Part shown: in pieces, positions 1 to 7,079 of the stretch
Layout: the number at the start of each line of letters is the position of its first letter
Position numbering within the stretch: position 1 is the first letter of the stretch
Source of the DNA: Imperialibacter sp040222815
GTDB taxonomy: Bacteria; Bacteroidota; Bacteroidia; Cytophagales; Cyclobacteriaceae
NCBI RefSeq assembly: GCF_040222815.1
Contig: NZ_JAVKCH010000013.1
Location: forward strand, 248,001-312,000
Reading direction: 5' to 3'
DNA length: 64,000 nucleotides
Notes under the pieces: generated by a model
What the model saw: only the letters and a program-made list of their open reading frames with translations
The model's database searches: none
What the model was told of the DNA's origin: nothing
Position numbers and translations under genes: made by a program

Positions 1-536
1 GTCATCCTGTTAATCGGCTGCTTGTCGCTTGACGCAGGGAGCCCTGTTATTTCCTTCATTTCCACGACTATGTCCGATGTTGGGATGGTGTCGGGGATAG
101 GATTTTCCAGCGCTTCTCCTTTGTCCGCACCTCCGCTAAACACAGGAGCTTCTTTGGTATTGATGTAGGCAATCACCTGATCAATTTGTTCATCGGATAA
201 GTAGGAGAACGAGGGCATGTAGGAATTAAATTTTTTGAAAAGCGCCACGGATCTTTCGTCGCCCGAGTCGATCATCTCCTGTGGATTCTTGATGAATTTT
301 TTGATCCAGTCTGCCGATACTTCTTTGGTGAGCCCTCCCAGCTGGGGCCCAATGCCTGCCTGCATAAAATTGTGGCAAGCCCCGCAGGTCATCTCGAAGG
401 TGGCCTGACCAGCTGCTATTACTGCTTCATCGGTGGAAATATCGTTGTTTTCTTTTTTTGTTTCGCCGCCGCAGGAAGAGACTATCAGCAAGATTAAAAG
501 CAGATAGCTGAGGCTTAGAAGGGAGGTTGTTTTCAT
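1..536 (-). CDS. c-type cytochrome lipoprotein, partial (C-terminus off the left edge)
   Basis: An open frame of 178 codons starts at an ATG (534-536) and runs off the window. The first ~20 residues are a lipoprotein signal ending in a lipobox (IVSSCGG), so the protein is probably anchored in the outer membrane or periplasmic face. A single haem site CGACH lies near residue 50, and a plausible methionine ligand (YMPSFSYLSDEQ) about 55 residues later, as in class I cytochrome c; the motif order covers a whole small cytochrome domain within ~residues 35-125. The chain continues about 50 more residues to the edge without a stop, so the cytochrome may be the N-terminal part of a larger protein, for instance a PQQ/sugar dehydrogenase; that extension is inference. 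It diverges from the DUF983 gene. Confidence 0.8.
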   Translation of the reverse strand, partial: MKTTSLLSLSYLLLILLIVSSCGGETKKENNDISTDEAVIAAGQATFEMTCGACHNFMQAGIGPQLGGLTKEVSADWIKKFIKNPQEMIDSGDERSVALFKKFNSYMPSFSYLSDEQIDQVIAYINTKEAPVFSGGADKGEALENPIPDTIPTSDIVVEMKEITGLPASSDKQPINRM

Positions 537-706
537 CAGTAAAATAGTTTGTAGGCAAGTATATGTAGTATCGAATAAATAATGCGGGTCTATATTAGTT
601 AAAGATCATCAAAGGGGAAAAAGAATAGTTGGTCAATGGGGCAGGCGATTCTCATGTTTGACTTACCACTAGGACGAAATTTCCTTCCCTGTCACCTACC
701 AATTCG

Positions 707-714
707 TAACTTTG
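707..714 (+). promoter_or_regulatory. -7 promoter box for the DUF983 gene
   Basis: TAACTTTG matches the Bacteroidota sigma-A -7 consensus TAnnTTTG exactly. It lies 26 bases before the ATG at 741, which fits a short leader. No clear -33 TTG is seen at the expected distance. Its position argues against the upstream in-frame start at 636. Confidence 0.5.
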
Positions 715-740
715 CGTCAATATATTTAAGGAGGTACCCC

Positions 741-1130
741 ATGAGTGAGAAAGGATCAAAGTTTTATGCCATCACCAAAATGAAATGTCCCCGGTGCCAT
801 GAAGGTGATTTGTTTCCCGGGAGCAATCATTTCAGTTTTTCGAAGTTCACTCATATGTACAAGGTGTGCTCCGTCTGCAACCAGTCGTTTGAGCCAGAGC
901 CTGGCTACTACTACGGAGCCATGTTCGTTAGCTATGGCATCAATTCGGTTATTTTTGTGGCTGTTTGGGTGATCCTTGCTTTGATTGTTGACGAGGTGAC
1001 GCTCACCATGATGATGGCGGCCATTGTCACGATAGTTGTAGGTTTGTTGCCGTTCAACTACCGCTTTTCCAGAAGTATCTGGATCAACATGATGGTGAAA
1101 TACAGGGGGCTGGCTGCAAAAAAAGAATAG
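741..1130 (+). CDS. DUF983 family membrane protein
   Basis: The 129-residue product has two zinc-ribbon-like pairs (CPRC near residue 14 and CSVC near residue 41), the sequence EPGYYYGAMFVSYG that is typical of DUF983, and two hydrophobic segments (about residues 57-77 and 81-100). It is therefore a small inner-membrane protein of unknown function. I chose the ATG at 741 rather than the in-frame codon at 636 because a strong Shine-Dalgarno-like AAGGAGGT stands just before it and a -7 box lies at 707-714; the extra N-terminal residues of the longer form have no family counterpart. Such a clear Shine-Dalgarno is unusual for this phylum. The gene converges with the next gene with only four bases between them. 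Confidence 0.85.
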   Translation: MSEKGSKFYAITKMKCPRCHEGDLFPGSNHFSFSKFTHMYKVCSVCNQSFEPEPGYYYGAMFVSYGINSVIFVAVWVILALIVDEVTLTMMMAAIVTIVVGLLPFNYRFSRSIWINMMVKYRGLAAKKE

Positions 1131-1134
1131 TCTG

Positions 1135-1701
1135 TCAGCCTTTCTTGAAAAGGTTGAACTTCAGGAGGCCTGACTCGTCTCCTGACTCATCTTTTTCCTC
1201 TCTGTGTTTCTGCCGTTCCTTTTTCCGTTTTCTCTTTTCCCTGGCTTTCTGCCTTTTCTTTTTGGTGTCTTTGGCGATGATGTAATGAGCGGAAAGGCCT
1301 GTCGAAAAAGTGAACCAATCGGAGTGATTGACTTCATAGGCTGGCTTGATGTCAGCCGAAATGACAATGGGTAGCCCTGGGAGCTTCATTTCGGCACCGA
1401 GTATGGCGTCGTAGCCATAGTAGTTTCCCTGTTCTTTTTGTTCGCCCAAATGCATGCCGACTCCGGTGTATATATTGAAGCCTTTGCCAATCAATGGAAA
1501 ATGTTGTTCAATAAGTAGCGTGCTGCTGTACTGGCTGGGGTAAGCTGCAAAAATGCCTTCGAGCGTCGTTTTGGAAAGCAGCTTCTGCTTGGCTGTGATG
1601 CCATAGTGTTCGTTGCCAAATCGGACGCCGAGGGCTGTGGAATATTTCTGTGCCTGGACTGAAACAGCCAGGAAAAGTAATGGGATAAATAGTTTGGACA
1701 T
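1135..1701 (-). CDS. secreted hypothetical protein with basic C-terminal tail
   Basis: The 188-residue protein opens with a cleavable signal peptide (ending VQAQ). Residues ~20-142 alternate in short beta-like strands rich in Gly and Tyr (GVRFGNEHYG, IYTGVGMHLGEQ, YGYDAILGAEMKLPG), which looks like a small outer-membrane or periplasmic beta-barrel. Residues ~143-175 are an extreme Lys/Arg/Glu-rich stretch (KKKRQKAREKRKRKKERQK), followed by an acidic bit and FNLFKKG. I do not recognise a named family. The charged tail could contact nucleic acid, lipopolysaccharide or peptidoglycan, but nothing in the sequence decides this. Confidence 0.6.
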   Translation of the reverse strand: MSKLFIPLLFLAVSVQAQKYSTALGVRFGNEHYGITAKQKLLSKTTLEGIFAAYPSQYSSTLLIEQHFPLIGKGFNIYTGVGMHLGEQKEQGNYYGYDAILGAEMKLPGLPIVISADIKPAYEVNHSDWFTFSTGLSAHYIIAKDTKKKRQKAREKRKRKKERQKHREEKDESGDESGLLKFNLFKKG

Positions 1702-1780
1702 GGCTAGCTAATACTTTTAACTGAACGAAGTATTGGTTCAGTTATTCTCTCAGCGCCTGTCTGTGCCAATATCTTGCCAA

Positions 1781-3502
1781 CTAACGCAGTTGCCCGATTA
1801 TTTCTCCTGAAAGCTGCTGAATTTCTTTTTGTGAAGCTTCAATGGTTTTGATAGTCTCCCCACTGGAGCCACCCACTTCCATGTCTTTTACACTACCCAG
1901 GGCCTTTACGTACCAGTCGGCCCAGGCGCTGATGATTTGGGTTTGTTCTGAGGCAGGAGAACCCTGCTTAATGGCGCTCTTGCTCAGCTCGGCTTCGGCA
2001 TTCAGCCTGTCGGTGGCTGTTTTTTTTATTTCGCCGATAGTCGCCAGAGCGGTTTGGTGATCGGCGTTAACAAGTGTGAAAGCTGAAGCCAGCGCAGCGG
2101 TGGCAACATTTCGCTCTGTCTCTTTCGATACTTTGTCGAGCCGGTCGTTGTCGGTGTGATAAAACTGGTCGGTGAAATGCCAAAGCAGCAAACCCGGAAT
2201 GTTGGCTTCCAAAAAAGGCACGTGGTCGCTTCCACCTTCGAATGGGTTGTAGCTCACCCGCCAGCTGGCATGGGCTCCTTGTTCCACAAACCGGTTAAAT
2301 ATGAAGTCGTTGAAGTAGTGAGGTTTCATGTCGGCCAGGGTCACGTCGCCAGCTCCCCACTCGGTATGTTTGTCGTTGCCTCGTGTCCAGATAGCACTGG
2401 GGTCAGGCATTTTTTCTATGAGGAAAGAACCACCGGTTACAATCGTGTTTTCCCCGACCATATCTAGGCTGATGCCCCATTTGATGTTCGAAGCCCTTAG
2501 GGAGTCTTCTTCAATGTAGCGCCTGGTCGAAACGATTTCGTCGCCCCACAGAAACGTAATGGTTCGTTTGGGGTCGAAGCTTCCGTTGATGACAAGCCTG
2601 GCTGTGACGGCGGCCATTTCGACCTGCGTGCCCGTACCTGAGGCGTTGTCGTTGGCGCCGGGCTCCTGCACATGGGCGCTGAATACCAGCCTTTCATCGG
2701 GCACTTGCGAACCTCTCACATTGGCCACCACTGTGAGCTCTTCGGAAGGATAAATCTTTGTTTCAATCTTCACGTTCAGTTCCACCTTTCCCTTAGCCAT
2801 AGCATTCTTCAGCTTCTCCCTTGCCTCCCACGACAGAGCTACGCACCAGGCATCTTTGCCTTCCTGATAAGGGATGCTTCTGAACTGTATGGACGTGGCG
2901 TTTTTCTCAGGCTGGAGGTAGTCGGGGTTATTGTAGGTCAATAAGGCCAGGGCCCCGCCTTTTTGAACGGCCTGCTCGAATGCCTGCCGGGGATTGGTAT
3001 CTGCCAGGGCAATTTTTCCTTTTAAGCTTCCGGCTGCAATTGCCTCAATATCTTCAATAAAAACCACCTCACCACTAATGCCAGCTTCAGGGGTGCTGGT
3101 GGAGTAGATGGGCAGCATGTTTCTGTTGGTGGCGAAGCTAAGCAGTGGGCTGTCGGCTCCTTTGATAGACAATTCCCCGTTCACTGGTTCCCAGGTGGGT
3201 TTGGCCAGTGCCCTTTTCTCTATGCGGTAAACGAGCCTGTCACCGTCGTTTGCAGTTTCTTCTGTTAAATAGCCTGCTTTCTGCAATTCAGAAACAATTC
3301 TGTAGATGCTGGAGTCGAAGCCTGCGTTGCCAGCCAGTCGCCAAAACTGCTCCACGTAGGCAGTAGTTTCGTAAGCCAGGTCGCCGGTTACTTCTGGTCT
3401 TACCATATCAAAATAGGCGCTCGAAGGGTTTGGGGCTTCAGTAGTCGGCTGGGCGCAGCTTAGTAAAACGAATGTGAGAAGGAGCAGGGCAATGTTTTTC
3501 AT
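1781..3502 (-). CDS. M28 family zinc aminopeptidase, lipoprotein
   Basis: The product (573 residues) starts with a lipoprotein signal (LLTFVLLSCAQ), so it is likely membrane-anchored in the periplasm or at the surface. Residues ~140-210 look like a PA domain. The M28 catalytic core follows: SAHVQEPGANDNASG supplies the first histidine and the bridging aspartate, FLWGDE the glutamates, SLDMVGE another metal ligand, and SDHVPFLEANIPG plus a late FYHTDND the last histidines. This pattern is that of M28 di-zinc exopeptidases such as bacterial leucine aminopeptidase-like enzymes. The start is set at the ATG (3500-3502); the two codons upstream begin with TTG. It stands alone, with more than 400 noncoding or decayed bases upstream. 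Confidence 0.9.
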   Translation of the reverse strand: MKNIALLLLTFVLLSCAQPTTEAPNPSSAYFDMVRPEVTGDLAYETTAYVEQFWRLAGNAGFDSSIYRIVSELQKAGYLTEETANDGDRLVYRIEKRALAKPTWEPVNGELSIKGADSPLLSFATNRNMLPIYSTSTPEAGISGEVVFIEDIEAIAAGSLKGKIALADTNPRQAFEQAVQKGGALALLTYNNPDYLQPEKNATSIQFRSIPYQEGKDAWCVALSWEAREKLKNAMAKGKVELNVKIETKIYPSEELTVVANVRGSQVPDERLVFSAHVQEPGANDNASGTGTQVEMAAVTARLVINGSFDPKRTITFLWGDEIVSTRRYIEEDSLRASNIKWGISLDMVGENTIVTGGSFLIEKMPDPSAIWTRGNDKHTEWGAGDVTLADMKPHYFNDFIFNRFVEQGAHASWRVSYNPFEGGSDHVPFLEANIPGLLLWHFTDQFYHTDNDRLDKVSKETERNVATAALASAFTLVNADHQTALATIGEIKKTATDRLNAEAELSKSAIKQGSPASEQTQIISAWADWYVKALGSVKDMEVGGSSGETIKTIEASQKEIQQLSGEIIGQLR

Positions 3503-3606
3503 GATCAAAGGTAAAAAACGCCGGGGAATTCACAGTGCCAAAGTGGAACTGGTTCGGCTAATTTACCCGAAAGAAAGCCTCTTTGTGAAGTGTTGAATAT
3601 TAGTGG

Positions 3607-3670
3607 CTTGAATAAAAAAGAAAAACTGGTTCAATGCATCTCGCTTGGGCCTTTTTCTTTTTTATTCAAG
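3607..3670. repeat. perfect 19-bp inverted repeat
   Basis: The arms 3607-3625 and 3652-3670 are exact reverse complements (19 of 19), AT-rich, separated by 26 bases that contain ATGCAT. One arm overlaps the stop codon of the decayed small gene on the minus strand, so the repeat may be that gene's terminator or the end of a small mobile remnant. No U-tract is obvious beyond the arms. Confidence 0.75.
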
Positions 3671-3875
3671 CTGATACTTTTGCTTTTTTGGTGAACGTTC
3701 AATAACCCTAGGAACTCTTTGAAATTCTTGCTCAGCTCCATACAAACGAAGATTAACTTCCTGCCTTGTCTTTTCTAACGCTACCATTCGCTCTACCTCC
3801 GATAGGCTTAGCCAATATGATAGATTGCCATCGTCCTGTCCTTTTCACAATACGAATAGGCACTTTCGTTTCCAT
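3662..3875 (-). pseudogene. frameshifted remnant of a small antitoxin-like protein gene
   Basis: Reading from an ATG at 3873-3875, the first ~12 codons give METKVPIRIVKR; the frame must then shift by one base near an A-rich run (about 3836-3842) to continue as KGQDDGNLSYWLSLSEVER, MVALEKTRQEVNLRLYG, then a QRVPRVIERSPKK tail and a stop at 3662-3664. The 214-nt span is not a multiple of three, which is consistent with one frameshift. The combined pattern (YWLS..EER-like, VALE..R, LYG, QRV..VIER) resembles the short ~70-80 residue proteins that accompany AbiEii-type nucleotidyltransferase genes in many bacteria. No partner gene is present here. Family assignment is from memory and is moderately sure; the frameshift itself is directly visible, unless a sequencing error explains it. 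Confidence 0.5.
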
Positions 3876-3890
3876 TGCTTTTAGGGCTTA

Positions 3891-3914
3891 ATTGATTACT
3901 TAAAGGTAATCAAT
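3891..3914. repeat. 9-bp perfect inverted repeat (ATTGATTAC / GTAATCAAT)
   Basis: Arms 3891-3899 and 3906-3914 are exact reverse complements with a six-base spacer. The element lies between the 3' end of the beta-glucosidase gene and the start of the decayed small gene. It could be an operator of the latter or part of a terminator of the former; there is no U-tract to favour a terminator. Confidence 0.5.
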
Positions 3915-3926
3915 ATTGTGGTAGGT

Positions 3927-5366
3927 TTACCCGGCGGTCAGCAATTCCTTCCACCACCAACCCGAGTCTTTCACCGTGCGTTGTTGCGTTTCGTAGTCGA
4001 CATGCACAAGCCCGAAGCGAGGCTCGTAGCCTTCACTCCATTCGAAATTGTCGGTGAGGGTCCACACAAAATAACCGTCAACGTCAATGCCTTCTTTTTT
4101 CGCACGTAGCACTTGCAGCAGGTATTCTTCAAAGAACTTGATGCGGCGGTAGTCGTTCACTGCTCCGTTGCTTAGCTGGTCAGGCAGGCAAACGCCATTT
4201 TCCGTCACCACTAATTTTTTGATGCCGTCGTAGCTGCCAAAGCGCTTGAGCATGTGGTAAATGCCTTCAGGGAAGATTTCGAAATTCATCGAGTTCATTT
4301 CTACATTCCGCTTTGTGGCCGGCACTTCTTTGGCAAAGAGGCCGAGCGAAAACAGGGAGTATTTGGAAACGATGCGGAAGTAGTTCTGAATGCCAATGAA
4401 GTCGAACTCAAACGGGAGCTTTTCTTCATCCCCAGCTTTCATGAATTTTTCTATCCGCCTGAGGATAGGAACTGCTTTGGTTGGGTAACCCAGCCCGAGC
4501 CCTGGCTCCACATACAGCCTGTTGAAAACGGCGTCCATTCTGTTGGCAGCGTCCACGTTCCAGGGCAGTTTGTCTATGGGGTCAACGTGGGAGCAGGAAT
4601 AAGTAGTGCCTATGTTGGCATGAGGCACATTGTAGCGAACAACCCGCCCACCCTCAGCCTGGCACATCGTGGTGTGATGGGCTGCACTGAGAAACGAGTC
4701 CAGCCCTTTTACGCCAGGCGCATGATAGCCGGCCATATAGCCAAGACCGGTGAAGGCCATGGGCTCGTTGAGCACCATCCAGTTGTGTACTTTGTCGCCA
4801 TATTGCCTGGTTACCAGGTCAACATACTCGGTGAACCACCCAATAATATCCCGGTTGGTCCATCCCCCTTGGTCTTGCAGTGCCTGCGGCAAGTCCCAGT
4901 GATAGAGGGTGATCCAGGGCGTAATGCCATTCTCCAGGCAGTAGTCAATCACCCGGTGGTAAAAGTCGATGCCTTTGCTATTGATGTGGCCAGTGCCTTT
5001 GGGTAACAATCTTGGCCATGCAATCGAAAACCTGAAAGACTCGAACCCCATCAGCTTCACCAGATCAATGTCTTGCTCGTAGCGATGGTAAAAGTCGGTG
5101 GCTATGTTGGCATGGTCGCCTGTTTTGATTTTGCCTTTGGTGTGAGTGAACCGATCCCACACCGACTCGCCTTTACCATCCAGGTTCCAGGCACCTTCAG
5201 TTTGAAAAGCAGCCGTGGCCACCCCCCATGTGAAGTCATTGCCAAAATCTGCTTTGCTAAACGGGCGAATATCTTCCAGAAGCTCATGATTACCAGAGGC
5301 CGATGACCTGCCGGTTTGGTAAAATGCATGATTGCTGCTTGTTTTTGTTGTGCCCTTGTTTAGCAT
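3927..5366 (-). CDS. glycoside hydrolase family 1 beta-glucosidase
   Basis: The 479-residue protein is a typical GH1 TIM barrel. It contains the substrate-site block FTWGVATAAFQTEGAW (residues ~45-60), TLYHWDLPQAL (~153-163), the acid/base motif NEP (Glu201) and the nucleophile motif TENG (Glu389), and ends with FVWTLTDNFEWSEGYEPRFG. These motifs indicate a retaining beta-glycosidase, probably hydrolysing beta-glucosides or related disaccharides. No signal peptide is visible, so it is probably cytoplasmic. About 40 residues (MLNKG...) precede the usual GH1 start and have no obvious role. The gene lies 18 bases downstream of a membrane-protein gene on the same strand and may be cotranscribed with it. 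Confidence 0.95.
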   Translation of the reverse strand: MLNKGTTKTSSNHAFYQTGRSSASGNHELLEDIRPFSKADFGNDFTWGVATAAFQTEGAWNLDGKGESVWDRFTHTKGKIKTGDHANIATDFYHRYEQDIDLVKLMGFESFRFSIAWPRLLPKGTGHINSKGIDFYHRVIDYCLENGITPWITLYHWDLPQALQDQGGWTNRDIIGWFTEYVDLVTRQYGDKVHNWMVLNEPMAFTGLGYMAGYHAPGVKGLDSFLSAAHHTTMCQAEGGRVVRYNVPHANIGTTYSCSHVDPIDKLPWNVDAANRMDAVFNRLYVEPGLGLGYPTKAVPILRRIEKFMKAGDEEKLPFEFDFIGIQNYFRIVSKYSLFSLGLFAKEVPATKRNVEMNSMNFEIFPEGIYHMLKRFGSYDGIKKLVVTENGVCLPDQLSNGAVNDYRRIKFFEEYLLQVLRAKKEGIDVDGYFVWTLTDNFEWSEGYEPRFGLVHVDYETQQRTVKDSGWWWKELLTAG

Positions 5367-5384
5367 GCTTGTGGATCGACTTGG

Positions 5385-6077
5385 CTACCCTTGGTATCGT
5401 TCGGTTTTTCTGTAGCAAACGGCAAAGATAAGGAGGATTATGAAGCCCAAAAATATAGAGGTGGTAAACCTGTTGACCCAGCTAGAATAATCGACAACAA
5501 CAAGGGCCAAAAGAATGGCCGGGAGGAAAAGAATGAGTGAGAGCACTTTCGAAAGAGGGCCCTTTTGGATAAGAAGGGTGCCGAGCCATGCAAAGACTAG
5601 AGCCAGTAGTCCCCACTTTGCCCAGGTGAATAGAGGCAGGAAATTGGTGTAGGGGCTAAAGCTCATTCCACCATCCAGGTACCCGGAGGTGATGCGGAGC
5701 ATCATGATGTTTTCTAACAGGTCGCTGGTGAATATCAGAAGGCCTGCCCAGGCCATGCTTTTTACTACAGGTTGGTTGGAGATAGCGCCGAGTTTATAAA
5801 TAAAAAGCGACAAGAAAGAACTGTAAACGGCCATGAAAACGAAGTCGAAATAATTTACTCTGTCCAGCCCCAAAATTTCTTCTTTGTCCAATACTTCCAG
5901 TGTGTTGACCACATCCGCTGACGAATGCACAAACTCGAGGGCTATAATCAGGCTTTTGTAGGGCTGTAGAGCCTTTTCGTTGGGCAGTGAAACACTCCTC
6001 ATGAGTGCGAGGCAAACGACCAACGGTAAAATAAAAAGCCCAAGACTGCGAAGAGGATAGTTGGGATTATTGATCAT
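5385..6077 (-). CDS. multi-pass membrane protein of unknown function
   Basis: The 230-residue product has about six hydrophobic segments (roughly residues 10-27, 75-97, 106-122, 145-167, 176-196 and 203-223). The first loop, residues ~30-75, is soluble and contains LEFVHSSADVVNTLEVLD. There are no transporter or enzyme motifs I recognise. It is immediately upstream of the beta-glucosidase gene with a short gap, which suggests cotranscription but gives little about function. Confidence 0.7.
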   Translation of the reverse strand: MINNPNYPLRSLGLFILPLVVCLALMRSVSLPNEKALQPYKSLIIALEFVHSSADVVNTLEVLDKEEILGLDRVNYFDFVFMAVYSSFLSLFIYKLGAISNQPVVKSMAWAGLLIFTSDLLENIMMLRITSGYLDGGMSFSPYTNFLPLFTWAKWGLLALVFAWLGTLLIQKGPLSKVLSLILFLPAILLALVVVDYSSWVNRFTTSIFLGFIILLIFAVCYRKTERYQG

Positions 6078-6173
6078 TGAATTAATTTAGCGCACTTAAG
6101 ATTTGAGGAACACAAAGCTGATCTACAATATAAGCCATCTGTGGTTTAGTAGATGTAATTCAAACTAAACATT

Positions 6174-6181
6174 TAGATTTG
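6174..6181 (+). promoter_or_regulatory. -7 promoter box for the lipoprotein/ABC operon
   Basis: TAGATTTG fits TAnnTTTG exactly and lies 54 bases before the ATG at 6236. A -33 TTG at the normal distance is not obvious. This is a motif call only. Confidence 0.4.
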
Positions 6182-6235
6182 TTCAAATAATCCGATAAAT
6201 TCAAGCCTTCTAGATAAGACCAAAAACTAATAACT

Positions 6236-7045
6236 ATGAAAAACCTGAAATCACTTCTTTTGCTTGCAGTAATTCCGTTCGTTGTTTCCTGTAGCTCAGG
6301 CGACAAAAAGGCTGCATCTGCTGAAGAAGCCACTAAGGAAACCGCCGTTGACAAAGTTGAAAAAGAATTTAACTACCCAATTCCTACCTCTTTCGAAGTA
6401 ACTAAAATGCTTCAGGATGCCCAGGCAGGATTTGTGTTGGGAATAACCAATGATGCTGAAAACGCTGACCAGTATGTTACTGCATATAGCAAGGCAGTGA
6501 ACCTTGGTGTTTACGGTGCTGACTTGAGCTACGCCAGTACCTATAACCGTCAGCAAGAGACAATGGATTTCCTCAATGCTTCAAGAAAGCTGATCCAAAG
6601 CCTCAATATCTCTTCTGGCTTTAGCATGGACATGGCTCGTCGTGTGGAAAACAATCTTCAGAACAAGGACTCACTGATCAATATTATCACTGAGGCTTTC
6701 TACGACACCTATACTTTCCTTAACCGCAGTTCACAAGAGAGAACTTCGCTGCTAGTGCTTGCTGGTAGTGTGGTGGAGGGGTTGTACATCTCATCAAACC
6801 TGGTTATCAGCAGCGGCTATGACCAAAAGCTGTTGGACGTTATTGGCGGCCAAAAGTCACAAGTGTCAAAGCTGGTTGACCTACTTGGCGAATTTTCTGA
6901 CGACGAGAATGTTCAGAAGGTACTTCCTGCTCTTCAGGGAATCAAGGACGCATACAGCAAGGTGGGTGATAAGCTAACTGCTGAGCAATTTGATGACTTG
7001 CAGGTAGCCATCGAATCAATCCGTACGCAGATCGTTACACCATAA
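6236..7045 (+). CDS. helical lipoprotein, unknown function
   Basis: The 269-residue product has a lipoprotein signal ending FVVSCSSG and then a Lys/Ala/Glu-rich linker. The rest (residues ~45-269) is predicted mostly alpha-helical: YPIPTSFEVTKMLQDAQAG, a central stretch with repeated NRQQET..FLNASRKL..SLN, and a C-terminal KVGDKLTAEQFDDLQ. I do not know a family name. The gene precedes the large ABC transporter gene by 34 bases on the same strand, so the two are probably an operon and the lipoprotein may act with that transporter at the envelope. Confidence 0.7.
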   Translation: MKNLKSLLLLAVIPFVVSCSSGDKKAASAEEATKETAVDKVEKEFNYPIPTSFEVTKMLQDAQAGFVLGITNDAENADQYVTAYSKAVNLGVYGADLSYASTYNRQQETMDFLNASRKLIQSLNISSGFSMDMARRVENNLQNKDSLINIITEAFYDTYTFLNRSSQERTSLLVLAGSVVEGLYISSNLVISSGYDQKLLDVIGGQKSQVSKLVDLLGEFSDDENVQKVLPALQGIKDAYSKVGDKLTAEQFDDLQVAIESIRTQIVTP

Positions 7046-7079
7046 TTTAATTGCTTGAGTTAGTTCCTATTCCCCGGCT

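Noticed and set aside
636..740. Upstream in-frame start for the DUF983 gene
   Set aside because: A strong Shine-Dalgarno-like sequence and a -7 box place the start at 741, and the extra residues have no family match.
4254..5006. Long antisense frame inside the beta-glucosidase gene
   Set aside because: It is fully inside a gene with all GH1 motifs and its translation has no recognisable domain; it follows from codon bias.
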